Shown here piece after piece: positions 1-6,113 of a DNA stretch of 8,073 bases. Every line of letters begins with the position of its first letter. The stretch's first letter is position 1. The notes beneath the pieces were generated by a model. It was not told the DNA's origin. It searched no databases and was given only the letters and a program-made list of their open reading frames with translations. The translations under genes and the position numbers were made by a program. This stretch comes from Thaumarchaeota archaeon UBA183 (GTDB lineage: Archaea > Thermoproteota > Nitrososphaeria > Nitrososphaerales > UBA183), in assembly GCA_002495205.1 (NCBI GenBank), contig DAEE01000020.1, positions 1-8,073 of the forward strand, written 5' to 3'.

Positions 1-2
1 AG

Positions 3-359
3 GAGCTGGCCCAGATAGCCGAGAGGACGAAGCGGACGGGCGTCGTGTACCTGGGTGGGGGGGTCCCCAAGGACACGATTCAGCTCTCGACCATAATCAA
101 GTCCCTGTCGAAGGGGGGCGAGGAGGAGACCCCCCACGAGTTCGCCATTCAGATCACCGCGGACAGCCCCCAGTGGGGAGGGCTGTCAGGGTGCACCCTT
201 GAGGAGGCCATCAGCTGGGGGAAGATTTCATCCAACGCGAAGAAGGCAGTGCTCTACGCCGACATCACCCTCGCTCTGCCGCTGGTCGTCCATGCCCTCA
301 ACGAGAAGGTGAGCAGGAGGGCTGACCCGCCGGACCTCTCCTGGGTCTTCACGAACTAG
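3..359 (+). CDS. Deoxyhypusine synthase family protein, 3' part (118 residues)
   Basis: This is the C-terminal part of a deoxyhypusine synthase family enzyme; the 5' end lies outside the window. Classical members are NAD-dependent, move the aminobutyl group of spermidine onto a lysine of IF5A, and act in the cytoplasm. Seen here: a glycine-rich NAD-binding motif GGGVPK (local residues 18-23), a conserved WGGLSGCT block (58-65) and EEAISWGK (67-74), whose lysine matches the catalytic Lys329 of the human enzyme. The end, YADITLALPLVVHALNEK, is also typical of the family. Against my recollection of the human enzyme, His288 aligns with Asp24, Asp313 with Trp58 and Asp316 with Leu61. It therefore fits the DHS-like branch also found in bacteria, and its substrate is less certain; homospermidine or another polyamine product is possible. 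It ends in TAG and overlaps the convergent purB by 11 bp. Family call firm, exact reaction uncertain. Confidence 0.88.
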   Translation, partial: ELAQIAERTKRTGVVYLGGGVPKDTIQLSTIIKSLSKGGEEETPHEFAIQITADSPQWGGLSGCTLEEAISWGKISSNAKKAVLYADITLALPLVVHALNEKVSRRADPPDLSWVFTN

Positions 360-1626
360 GCTTCAGAAGGGAATCCACGACTGCCGGGCAGGCCTCGGCC
401 AGGGTGACTGCGTATCCCAAGTAGGGGCCGCGGGGCCTGGCTCGGAACGCCCCCCTGTCGATGGCCGACTTCACTTTCTCGTAGCCGCGCTCGTCCCCCC
501 TCAGCCTGATGGTGATCTGTTCCATCTCGGCATAGACCTCCGGGTGGCTGCGGAGGTCCTTTGCCATCTCTCCCCTGTCGACCCTCATCGAAGCGAGCGA
601 GGCCCGCAGCCTTGACGCGGCCACCAGGGAGTGGGCGAGGGCCTGCCCCAGCATCCGCCTGACGACCGAGTCGGAGAGGTCGCGCTGCAGCCGGGTCACC
701 TGGAGCTTGTAGGCGAGGAGTGTGAGTAGGGCGTTGGAGATCTCGACCTGGCCTTCGGCGTTCTCGAGGTCTACAGGGTTCACTTTCTGGGGCATGGTCG
801 AAGAGCTCACCTTCCCGGGCCTCGCGAAGTGCACGAAGCCCATGGTCTGGTAGAGCCAGAGGTCCCGCGAAAGGGAAAGCATCAACTGGTTGATGGTTAT
901 CACGTGGTGGAGGATGTCCGAGAGCCTCTCGCCGGGGACGACCTGGGTTGAGTATGCCGCGGAGTCTACCCCGAACCCTTCCACGAGCTTCGCGAGCTCC
1001 ACGGGCCAGTCCTTCCTGCCGAGGAGCTTGAAGGAAGCGAAGGTGCCCACTGCACCGGAGAACTTCGCCATCGGCCTCAGGGTCCTGAGGGCAGCCACCC
1101 GCTCGGCGAGCCTGACGGCGAACACCGACGTCTCCTTGCCGAATGTAGTGGGGACAGCCGGCCTGCCGTGGGTGCGGGCCGCCATCACGGTCGACGCCTC
1201 GGCCCTCGCGATGCCCGCGACGTCCTTCGCCAGGGAGGCGTAGGCAGGGAGCATCACATCCCTGAGAGCCCCCTCAAGCAGAGACGCGTAGGCCAGGCTG
1301 TTCGTGTCCTCGCTCGTCAGGCCGATGTGGACGAAGGGGGCCAGCTTCCTGGATCCGGTCCGCACAAAGGTCTCGCGCAGGTACACCTCCACTGCCTTGA
1401 CGTCATGCCCGAGCCTGTCCTCGATGCGCCTGATCCTCTCCAAATCGGGTTCGACCCTTGGGACCCTCGCCCTCGGCGCGACGCCGAGGCTCACCAGCAG
1501 CCTGAGGTACGCCAATTCGACCTTCACCCTCTCCTTGGTCAGGGCCCGGTCGGAGAAGTACCGTGAGAGGGGCTCGGCCTCGTCCCTGTACCTCCCGTCT
1601 ATGGGCGAGATGGCGTCAAAGCTCAA
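349..1626 (-). CDS. purB: Adenylosuccinate lyase
   Basis: This cytoplasmic homotetrameric lyase of the fumarase/aspartase superfamily cleaves adenylosuccinate to AMP and fumarate, and SAICAR to AICAR earlier in purine synthesis. The 425 residues contain SPIDGRY (7-13), TSEDTN (104-109), RTHGRP with the catalytic general-acid His153 (His171 in E. coli), GAVGTF (191-196), the superfamily signature SSSTMPQKVNP (274-284) with the catalytic serine at 275/276, and RDLSDS (315-320). These blocks match the E. coli-type subfamily rather than the shorter B. subtilis-type enzyme. The start must be TTG at 1626: a stop codon lies two codons upstream, and there is no ATG before SPIDGRY. A GAGGT ribosome-binding site sits 9 nt upstream, inside purA. 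The gene overlaps the purA stop by 11 nt, so translation is probably coupled. Its 3' end overlaps the convergent deoxyhypusine synthase gene. Confidence 0.96.
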   Translation of the reverse strand: MSFDAISPIDGRYRDEAEPLSRYFSDRALTKERVKVELAYLRLLVSLGVAPRARVPRVEPDLERIRRIEDRLGHDVKAVEVYLRETFVRTGSRKLAPFVHIGLTSEDTNSLAYASLLEGALRDVMLPAYASLAKDVAGIARAEASTVMAARTHGRPAVPTTFGKETSVFAVRLAERVAALRTLRPMAKFSGAVGTFASFKLLGRKDWPVELAKLVEGFGVDSAAYSTQVVPGERLSDILHHVITINQLMLSLSRDLWLYQTMGFVHFARPGKVSSSTMPQKVNPVDLENAEGQVEISNALLTLLAYKLQVTRLQRDLSDSVVRRMLGQALAHSLVAASRLRASLASMRVDRGEMAKDLRSHPEVYAEMEQITIRLRGDERGYEKVKSAIDRGAFRARPRGPYLGYAVTLAEACPAVVDSLLKPSS

Positions 1627-2815
1627 TGGTCATGGACCTCTCTTCGCCGTAGGATACGAGCTTCACCTGGATCTTCAGCTCCTCCTCGAGGTATTCGACC
1701 AGCTTCCTCCCTTCCGATGGGAGGCCGCCGCCGAACTTCGCGCCCTGGAGCGTGAAGGGGGACTCGTATACGGGCTCGACCTCTGACAGGTGGCCGAGGG
1801 CGCGCTGGAAGTTGGAGCTTTCTGAGCCCTCGTGTCTGTACGCCACGCAGGCCCTGAACTCTCCAGCGTCGGACAGGACGTCGACCTTCGATACCGCTAG
1901 CTCGGACACGCCGTTGATCCGGACTGCGTACTTCAGCGCGACGAGGTCCAGCCACCCCACCCTGCGGGGGCGCCCGGTGGTCGCGCCGTACTCCTTGCCT
2001 ACCGACCTTAGTTTCTCTGCCAGAGGGCCCTTGATCTCGGTGGGGAAAGGCCCTTCACCCACCCTGGTCGTGTAGGCCTTCGCGACCCCCATCGACTTGC
2101 CCGAGAGGGACGGCGGGATGCCCAGGCCTGCCGGGATGTAGCTGGTGATCGTGTGGGTGCTGGTGACGTATGGGTAGGAGCCGTGGACCAGGTCGAGGAG
2201 GGTTCCCTGCGACCCCTCGAAGAGGACCGAGCCCCCTTTCTCGTCGATGTCGACCACGCGGCCCCCGACGTCCCCCGTCAGGGGAGCGAGGAGACCCTTC
2301 GAGCTTTCTGCCCAGGCGATCAGCCCTGCAGGGTCCACGGAGAGCTTCTGGTACAGCTTCGAAAGGGGTCCGAAGTCGAAGCCCTCGACCAAGTCGGAGA
2401 CTCTCGGCGAGAGGCGGAGGGCCTTCAGCGCGTAGGAGGGGCCGATCCCGCGTCTCGTGGTCCCTATGGACGAGGCCCCCCTCATCTCCTCAAGCACCCT
2501 GTCGAGGTCCTTGTCCTGGGGCGTGACGACCCCGCATCTGCCGTCGACCAGGAGCCTTTCCCTGGGGTCGCCGGAGAGGAGGGAGAGTTCCTCTTGTAGG
2601 ACCACCGGGTCCACTGCGACGCCTGCCCCTATCAGGAGCGCCTTCCCCTTTAGCGCCCCCGAAGGGAGGAGGTGGAATGTGTGCTTCCGGGGCCCGATGA
2701 CGACAGTGTGCCCTGCGTTGCTCCCCCCGCTGAACCTGGCGACTGCGTCGAACCCCCCGGCGAGGTAGTCGACGATCTTCCCCTTGCCTTCGTCCCCCCA
2801 CTGGAGGCCGATCAC
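1616..2815 (-). CDS. purA: Adenylosuccinate synthetase
   Basis: This GTP-dependent enzyme joins aspartate to IMP to form adenylosuccinate, the first committed step to AMP. The 399 residues are shorter than the roughly 430 of E. coli. The P-loop-like QWGDEGKGK (5-13) carries catalytic Asp8 (Asp13 in E. coli), and GGSNAGHT (30-37) carries His36 (His41). Also present are GTTRRGIGPS (118-127), FEGSQGTLLD (199-208), YPYVTS (214-219), AYTTRVGEGPFPTE (247-260) and TGRPRRVGWLD (280-290). These long-form motifs look bacterial or eukaryotic, unlike the reduced archaeal PurA type. The only usable start I find is GTG at 2815, which leaves just two residues before GLQWGDEGKGK, and no clear ribosome-binding site precedes it. 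Upstream the frame stays open into guaB, but without ATG, GTG or TTG in the 60 bases I checked. It lies 16 nt after guaB and overlaps purB. Function secure, N-terminus less so. Confidence 0.95.
   Translation of the reverse strand: MIGLQWGDEGKGKIVDYLAGGFDAVARFSGGSNAGHTVVIGPRKHTFHLLPSGALKGKALLIGAGVAVDPVVLQEELSLLSGDPRERLLVDGRCGVVTPQDKDLDRVLEEMRGASSIGTTRRGIGPSYALKALRLSPRVSDLVEGFDFGPLSKLYQKLSVDPAGLIAWAESSKGLLAPLTGDVGGRVVDIDEKGGSVLFEGSQGTLLDLVHGSYPYVTSTHTITSYIPAGLGIPPSLSGKSMGVAKAYTTRVGEGPFPTEIKGPLAEKLRSVGKEYGATTGRPRRVGWLDLVALKYAVRINGVSELAVSKVDVLSDAGEFRACVAYRHEGSESSNFQRALGHLSEVEPVYESPFTLQGAKFGGGLPSEGRKLVEYLEEELKIQVKLVSYGEERSMTIEL
1636..1640 (-). promoter_or_regulatory. Ribosome-binding site of purB
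   Basis: GAGGT on the minus strand lies 9 nt upstream of the TTG start of purB and inside the last codons of purA. It complements the 3' end of archaeal 16S rRNA and supports the non-ATG start chosen for purB. Confidence 0.55.
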
Positions 2816-2831
2816 CGAGAGGTTGGGCGTG

Positions 2832-4307
2832 TCAGGCCACCTTCTGGATGTCGTGCGGGAGGCTCTCCTTGTGCCCAGCCGCAGTTATCCTCATGAACTC
2901 GGCCTTCCTTCGGAGCTCAGAAATCGAGTGGGCGCCTGAGTAGCTCATCCCAGACCGCAGGCCTCCTACTAGCTGCTTGACTACTTCCTCCACCCTCCCC
3001 TTGTAGGGGATGAGCCCCTCGACGCCTTCTGGGACGCTCTCTTCGATGACCTCCTCGATTACCTCGTCCTCCTGCCTTCCGGCTCCCCTAGTCTCTCTCA
3101 CCCTCCTGTCCACTGTGGCTGCCAGGGAGGCCATCCCCCGTGTGAGCTTGTACCTCACACCGTCCCTCAGCACAGTGGGCCCAGGGCTCTCCTCGGTTCC
3201 TGCGAAGAGGCTCCCTATCATGACCGACGAGGCGCCCGCTGCCAGGGCCTTGGTCACGTCCCCGGGGGTCCTGATGCCCCCGTCGCCTATGATTGGCACA
3301 CCGCTCTCCTCGGCTCCCCTGGCGCTGTCCATGATGGCAGTGAGCTGGGGGACTCCCGAACCAGTGACAATCCGGGTGACGCAGATGCTTCCCGAGCCCA
3401 CCCCCACCTTGACCGCGTCGGCCCCAGCCCTAATCAGGTCGGCCGCGCCCCTGGCAGTGGCGACGTTGCCCGCCACCACTTCGACGTCCCCGAGCGCCCG
3501 CTTGATTGCCCTTACAGTGTCAACGGCGTAGGACGAATGGCCGTGGGCGATGTCGACCACCAGGGCGTCGGCGCCGGCTTCGAGCAGCTTCCCTGACCGG
3601 ATGAGGTGGTCCGCCTTCACCCCCACCGCAGCGGCGACGCGCAGGCGCCCCTTTGAGTCCTTGGTGGCGCCCGGGAACTGCTTGCGCTTCAGGATGTCCT
3701 TCGAAGTGATCAGGCCCGCGAGCCTCCCCCTGCCGTCGAGGAGTGGGAGCTTCTCGATCCTGTTTTCGTGCAGGATCCGCTTCGCCTCGTTCAGGGCGAC
3801 CCCCTCCCGCGCCGTGATGAGTTTCCTACGCGGGGTCATCACCTCCTTGACCCTGCGGTTCAGGTCGTCCTCGAGTGTGATGTCTCGCCTAGTCAACAGC
3901 CCCAGGACGCGGCGCTCCCTGTCGACTACGACTATGCCCCCCACCTCCCTGTCCCTGATTATCCCCCATGCCTCCCGGACTGTGCCATCGGGCCCCAGGG
4001 TGACCGGGTCCTCGATGACGACCCCTTCGGAGCGCTTCACCTTGAGGACCTCGTCCACCTCCTCCTCGATGCTCAGGAACCTGTGGATGACCCCGATCCC
4101 TCCAAGCCTTGCAACCGCGACTGCCATGGCTGACTCTGTGACTGTGTCCATGTTCGCGCTCACTATCGGGATGCCCAGCTTGATTCTGCGGGAGAAGCTG
4201 GTGCCCGTGTCCGCGTCCTTCCTAGACCGGACATCTGAGAACTTGGGGACCAGAAGGACGTCGTCGAAAGTGAGGCCAACCCGAAGGTCGGGGACGGAAT
4301 CCTTCAC
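2832..4307 (-). CDS. guaB: IMP dehydrogenase with tandem CBS domains
   Basis: It oxidises IMP to XMP with NAD, the committed step to GMP, in the cytoplasm as a tetramer or octamer. The 491 residues are the family's usual length. The TIM barrel begins with [13 protein letters not shown] (12-24). It is interrupted by a CBS pair (about 95-206), which usually binds adenine or guanine nucleotides for allosteric control. The barrel resumes with the catalytic loop [11 protein letters not shown] (302-312), in which Cys309 forms the covalent intermediate. The phosphate-binding GDGGIR (341-346) and [12 protein letters not shown] (365-376) follow. The flap region (about 400-440) ends in [13 protein letters not shown], but where E. 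coli has Arg401-Tyr402 the sequence reads DRRV, so the tyrosine appears missing. Start GTG at 4307 sits about 27 nt from a TATA-like box, so the mRNA may be leaderless; a GGAG also lies 4 nt upstream. It is the first gene of guaB-purA-purB. Confidence 0.96.
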   Translation of the reverse strand: MKDSVPDLRVGLTFDDVLLVPKFSDVRSRKDADTGTSFSRRIKLGIPIVSANMDTVTESAMAVAVARLGGIGVIHRFLSIEEEVDEVLKVKRSEGVVIEDPVTLGPDGTVREAWGIIRDREVGGIVVVDRERRVLGLLTRRDITLEDDLNRRVKEVMTPRRKLITAREGVALNEAKRILHENRIEKLPLLDGRGRLAGLITSKDILKRKQFPGATKDSKGRLRVAAAVGVKADHLIRSGKLLEAGADALVVDIAHGHSSYAVDTVRAIKRALGDVEVVAGNVATARGAADLIRAGADAVKVGVGSGSICVTRIVTGSGVPQLTAIMDSARGAEESGVPIIGDGGIRTPGDVTKALAAGASSVMIGSLFAGTEESPGPTVLRDGVRYKLTRGMASLAATVDRRVRETRGAGRQEDEVIEEVIEESVPEGVEGLIPYKGRVEEVVKQLVGGLRSGMSYSGAHSISELRRKAEFMRITAAGHKESLPHDIQKVA

Positions 4308-4330
4308 TTGACTCCGCCATGCTTTCTGGG

Positions 4331-4337
4331 TTAATAG
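4331..4337 (-). promoter_or_regulatory. Probable TATA box for guaB-purA-purB
   Basis: Minus-strand CTATTAA lies in the only AT-rich patch between the tRNA gene and guaB. Its centre is about 27 nt from the guaB GTG start, the usual distance from an archaeal TATA box to the transcription start. That would put transcription initiation at or very near the start codon, giving a leaderless or near-leaderless mRNA. It is a weak match to the TTTAWATA consensus. Confidence 0.5.
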
Positions 4338-4344
4338 TTGTTAT

Positions 4345-4354
4345 GGAAAGAAGG
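4345..4354 (-). terminator. Possible pyrimidine-rich terminator of the tRNA gene
   Basis: Three bases after the tRNA 3' end, the minus strand reads CCTTCTTTCC, a short T-rich tract in an otherwise GC-rich region. Archaeal RNA polymerase terminates on T-rich tracts without needing a hairpin, so this could end the tRNA transcript. With only five T residues, read-through into guaB is equally possible. Confidence 0.3.
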
Positions 4355-4357
4355 ACG

Positions 4358-4459
4358 CGCCGGGACTGGGATTTGAACCCAGAACCCGCTTTCGCGAGAC
4401 AGGCTCGCCAGGTGGGGTTGTTTCCAGGCCTGCGCCCTACCAGATTAGGCGATCCCGGC
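4358..4459 (-). tRNA. tRNA-Ser (anticodon GGA), with a 16-nt intron
   Basis: The 102-nt gene folds by eye into a complete class II tRNA of 86 nt after splicing. The acceptor stem is GCCGGGA with TCCCGGC, followed by discriminator G73, the serine identity base; no CCA is encoded. The D stem pairs GCCT with GGGC. The anticodon stem pairs CAGGC with GCCTG once an intron at the canonical 37/38 position is removed. The loop is then CTGGAAA, with anticodon GGA at 4423-4425 (minus strand), reading UCC and UCU. A long variable arm (CTCGC, GAAA loop, GCGGG) confirms the Ser/Leu class, and G73 with the anticodon decides for Ser. The T arm is CTGGG, loop TTCAAAT, CCCAG. The gene lies between cbf5 and guaB, with a TATA-like box 27 nt upstream. 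Confidence 0.95.
4406..4421 (-). other. tRNA intron with bulge-helix-bulge motif
   Basis: The intron is ACAACCCCACCTGGCG (16 nt), inserted between positions 37 and 38. Loop bases CUGG (positions 32-35) can pair with intron CUGG, giving a four-bp central helix with two G-U wobbles in the middle. This leaves three-base bulges AA|A at the 5' site and CG|A at the 3' site, each cut between the second and third base, as the archaeal splicing endonuclease requires. No inner intron helix is evident, so this is a reduced form of the motif. A one-base shift of both cuts gives the same mature tRNA. Confidence 0.8.
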
Positions 4460-4482
4460 GTTCGCTGGGCCTTCGACGGCGG

Positions 4483-4489
4483 TTTAAAA
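4483..4489 (-). promoter_or_regulatory. TATA box of the tRNA-Ser gene
   Basis: Minus-strand TTTTAAA stands out in a GC-rich gap and is centred 27 nt from the tRNA 5' end, the spacing expected of an archaeal TATA box when transcription starts at or next to the mature 5' end. The rest of the 71-nt gap between cbf5 and the tRNA (4460-4530) shows only a short CCGATTTCGG self-complementary stretch, too weak to call a terminator. Confidence 0.65.
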
Positions 4490-4530
4490 CCTCGACATGG
4501 CAGGACAGCCGAAATCGGGCGAGGAGCTGG

Positions 4531-5541
4531 TTAGGCAACCGGCGCGGTTCTCTCACCGGACTGCTTCCCCTTCGTATGGCTCTTCCACAGGCGCGGATAT
4601 GTGCCTGCCTTCATAATGACCCGCTCTGTGGTCGACGCCAGCCCCCGCCGGGCGCCGCGCAACTCCTCGGCTGGCATGAGGGCCTTGCCTATGGCGACCA
4701 GCTCCTGCTTGGCGCTCATAAGCGCTACCGTGTCGTCCTTCTTCACCCCTTCGGAGACCGCGAGAAGCCCCGGGACCCCGAGCCTGGCTCCGTGGCAGAT
4801 GGCGTCGACAGCCGAGTCTCTGATGACCATCCTCCCTATGTCCCCCAGCGAGCCCTCGATGGGGAGCACCAGCCTCCTCAGGGGCGCCTCGTCCCCCTCC
4901 TTCAGACGGAACTGGGCATCGTTGAGCTGGTGAAGTGTGACGAGCCCTCCCTCCTCCGTGAGGGGACCGACCTTCGTCCTCCGAAGCTCCACCATGGTGG
5001 CCCCGACCCCGAGGACCTCCCCCATGTCGTAGACCAGCTTGCGGATGTAGGTCCCCGACTGGCAGAGCACCCGGAACATGAACAGGTTCCCCTCCGACTC
5101 GGTCAGCTCGAGCGCGTAGACCGTCCTGCTCCTCGTCTGCCTGCTGACCGAAGAGCGCTGCGGAGGCCTCTGGAAGATCTCTGCGGTGAACTCCTTCACA
5201 ACGCCGTCCAGCCGCCTCCTGGGCACAGACGAATGGAGCCTCATGACCCCCCGGTACTCCTTGGGGAACGTGAGGAGCAGGCTCAGGGCTCTGGTGGACT
5301 GGCCCAGGCCTATCGGGAGGAGCCCCGAGACGGGCGGGTCGAGGGTCCCGCTGTGCCCAGCCTTCTCGACCCCGAGGAGCTTCCTCGTCCAGGCCACCAC
5401 TTCGTGGCTGGTCGGGCCCCGGGGCTTGTCCAGGGGGATGAGGCCGTACTCCAGCATCGCCTCCACCGGGCGCGCAGACGGGGTCCAGCCGTACCTCGGG
5501 TCTGTGGGCTCTTCGTCCAGGACCACCATGCTGCCGGGCAA
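4531..5541 (-). CDS. cbf5: Cbf5/TruB-family RNA pseudouridine synthase
   Basis: This is the catalytic subunit of archaeal H/ACA ribonucleoproteins, which convert guide-selected uridines of rRNA to pseudouridine with Nop10, Gar1 and L7Ae. It can also act alone on tRNA U55. Of 336 residues, the TruB-like catalytic domain covers about 30-235: GHSGTLDP (62-69) with catalytic Asp68, RPPQRSSVSR (125-134), and CQSGTYIRKLVYDMGEVLG (160-178). A PUA RNA-binding domain follows (about 237-312). An N-terminal extension before LIPLDKP is typical of archaeal Cbf5. After the catalytic Asp the sequence is LDPPVSG, where I remember the family usually having LDPKVTG. The frame opens with TTG at 5541, one base after the cmk stop. 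ATG at 5529 would remove only four residues and is equally plausible; neither has a strong ribosome-binding site. It is the last gene of the secY unit. Confidence 0.93.
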   Translation of the reverse strand: MPGSMVVLDEEPTDPRYGWTPSARPVEAMLEYGLIPLDKPRGPTSHEVVAWTRKLLGVEKAGHSGTLDPPVSGLLPIGLGQSTRALSLLLTFPKEYRGVMRLHSSVPRRRLDGVVKEFTAEIFQRPPQRSSVSRQTRSRTVYALELTESEGNLFMFRVLCQSGTYIRKLVYDMGEVLGVGATMVELRRTKVGPLTEEGGLVTLHQLNDAQFRLKEGDEAPLRRLVLPIEGSLGDIGRMVIRDSAVDAICHGARLGVPGLLAVSEGVKKDDTVALMSAKQELVAIGKALMPAEELRGARRGLASTTERVIMKAGTYPRLWKSHTKGKQSGERTAPVA

Positions 5542-5542
5542 G

Positions 5543-6103
5543 TCAGTCCCTTCGGCTCTTCACGTACTGGATGACTATTTCTGCGACCTGCGTTTCGTCT
5601 ATGGAGTCGGTCTCCACCACCAGGTCGAAGGGCTCGAGGTCCCTTCCGAACTCGATCCCGTAGATCTTCTTGTACAGCTTGTAGTTCTCCTCGTCCCTCA
5701 CCCGCAGCACCTCCTTGCACTTCGAGGCGGGGAGGCCGTCCCTCCTCGACATGCGTCCCGCCCTGCTCTTGACGCTCCCCGACAACCAGACCTTGAGCCC
5801 GTCCTTGGTCAGCCAGGGGACGGGGTAGCTGGTGATCACCACGTTCCCCCTCTTCGCCTTCTGAATCAGCCGCGCGTCCACCTCCTTGTCGAAGCCTGGA
5901 GACTTCTTCCTCTGCTGGAGGAACTTCATCCCCTCCCCCTTGTCCCACCAGTCCTCGCCTCCCGGCGTGTACCCTTCTTCCACGGCCATCTCCTTGAGGA
6001 CGTCCCCTCCCCCGACCATTGGGACCTTCAGCTCCTCTGCCACCTGCCTGGAGACTGTGGTCTTCCCCACTGCAGGCATTCCGGAGACGATTATCGCCTT
6101 CAC
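5543..6103 (-). CDS. cmk: Archaeal-type cytidylate kinase
   Basis: It phosphorylates CMP (and probably dCMP) with ATP to supply CDP for RNA, lipid and DNA precursors; cytoplasmic. It is a P-loop kinase of 186 residues, the short archaeal form without the large bacterial CMP-binding insert. The Walker A motif is GMPAVGKTT (8-16). It continues with GGGDVLKEMA (31-40), the strand NVVITSYPVPW (87-97) followed by KVWLSGS (104-110), the lid RMSRRDG (117-123), and KKIYGIEF (145-152). An unusual stretch, DWWDKGEGMKFLQQR (51-65), replaces the plainer helix I expect between nucleotide-binding elements. I chose GTG at 6103 because GGTGA lies exactly 5 nt upstream. The in-frame GTG at 6112 would add three residues but would itself be part of that Shine-Dalgarno sequence. 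It sits between the DUF106 gene, whose TAG lies in the ribosome-binding site, and cbf5. Confidence 0.92.
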   Translation of the reverse strand: MKAIIVSGMPAVGKTTVSRQVAEELKVPMVGGGDVLKEMAVEEGYTPGGEDWWDKGEGMKFLQQRKKSPGFDKEVDARLIQKAKRGNVVITSYPVPWLTKDGLKVWLSGSVKSRAGRMSRRDGLPASKCKEVLRVRDEENYKLYKKIYGIEFGRDLEPFDLVVETDSIDETQVAEIVIQYVKSRRD

Positions 6104-6108
6104 TGGGG

Positions 6109-6113
6109 TCACC
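6109..6113 (-). promoter_or_regulatory. Ribosome-binding site of cmk
   Basis: GGTGA on the minus strand, within AGGTGACC, matches the archaeal anti-Shine-Dalgarno complement and ends 5 nt before GTG at 6103. Its first G is the last base of the TAG stop of the upstream gene. It decides the cmk start in favour of 6103 over 6112 and suggests coupling to translation of the upstream gene. Confidence 0.65.

Noticed and set aside
3550..4311. Plus-strand open frame of 253 codons opposite guaB
   Set aside because: The Ser/Thr/Arg-rich product has no motif and is a mirror of guaB codons.
4358..4459. tRNA-Leu as an alternative identity for the class II tRNA
   Set aside because: The discriminator base is G rather than A, and the spliced loop gives anticodon GGA, both pointing to serine.
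4505..4525. Possible terminator hairpin after cbf5 (CCGATTTCGG)
   Set aside because: The stem is only three to four base pairs with no T-tract, so read-through from cbf5 to the tRNA is at least as likely.
4319..4534. Small plus-strand open frame of 71 codons between guaB and cbf5
   Set aside because: It covers the antisense of the tRNA-Ser gene, which fully explains the conserved sequence.
4576..5574. Plus-strand open frame of 332 codons opposite cbf5
   Set aside because: It is Pro/Arg/Leu-rich without recognisable motifs and lies fully antisense to cbf5, cmk and their junction. High GC content makes long antisense frames common here.
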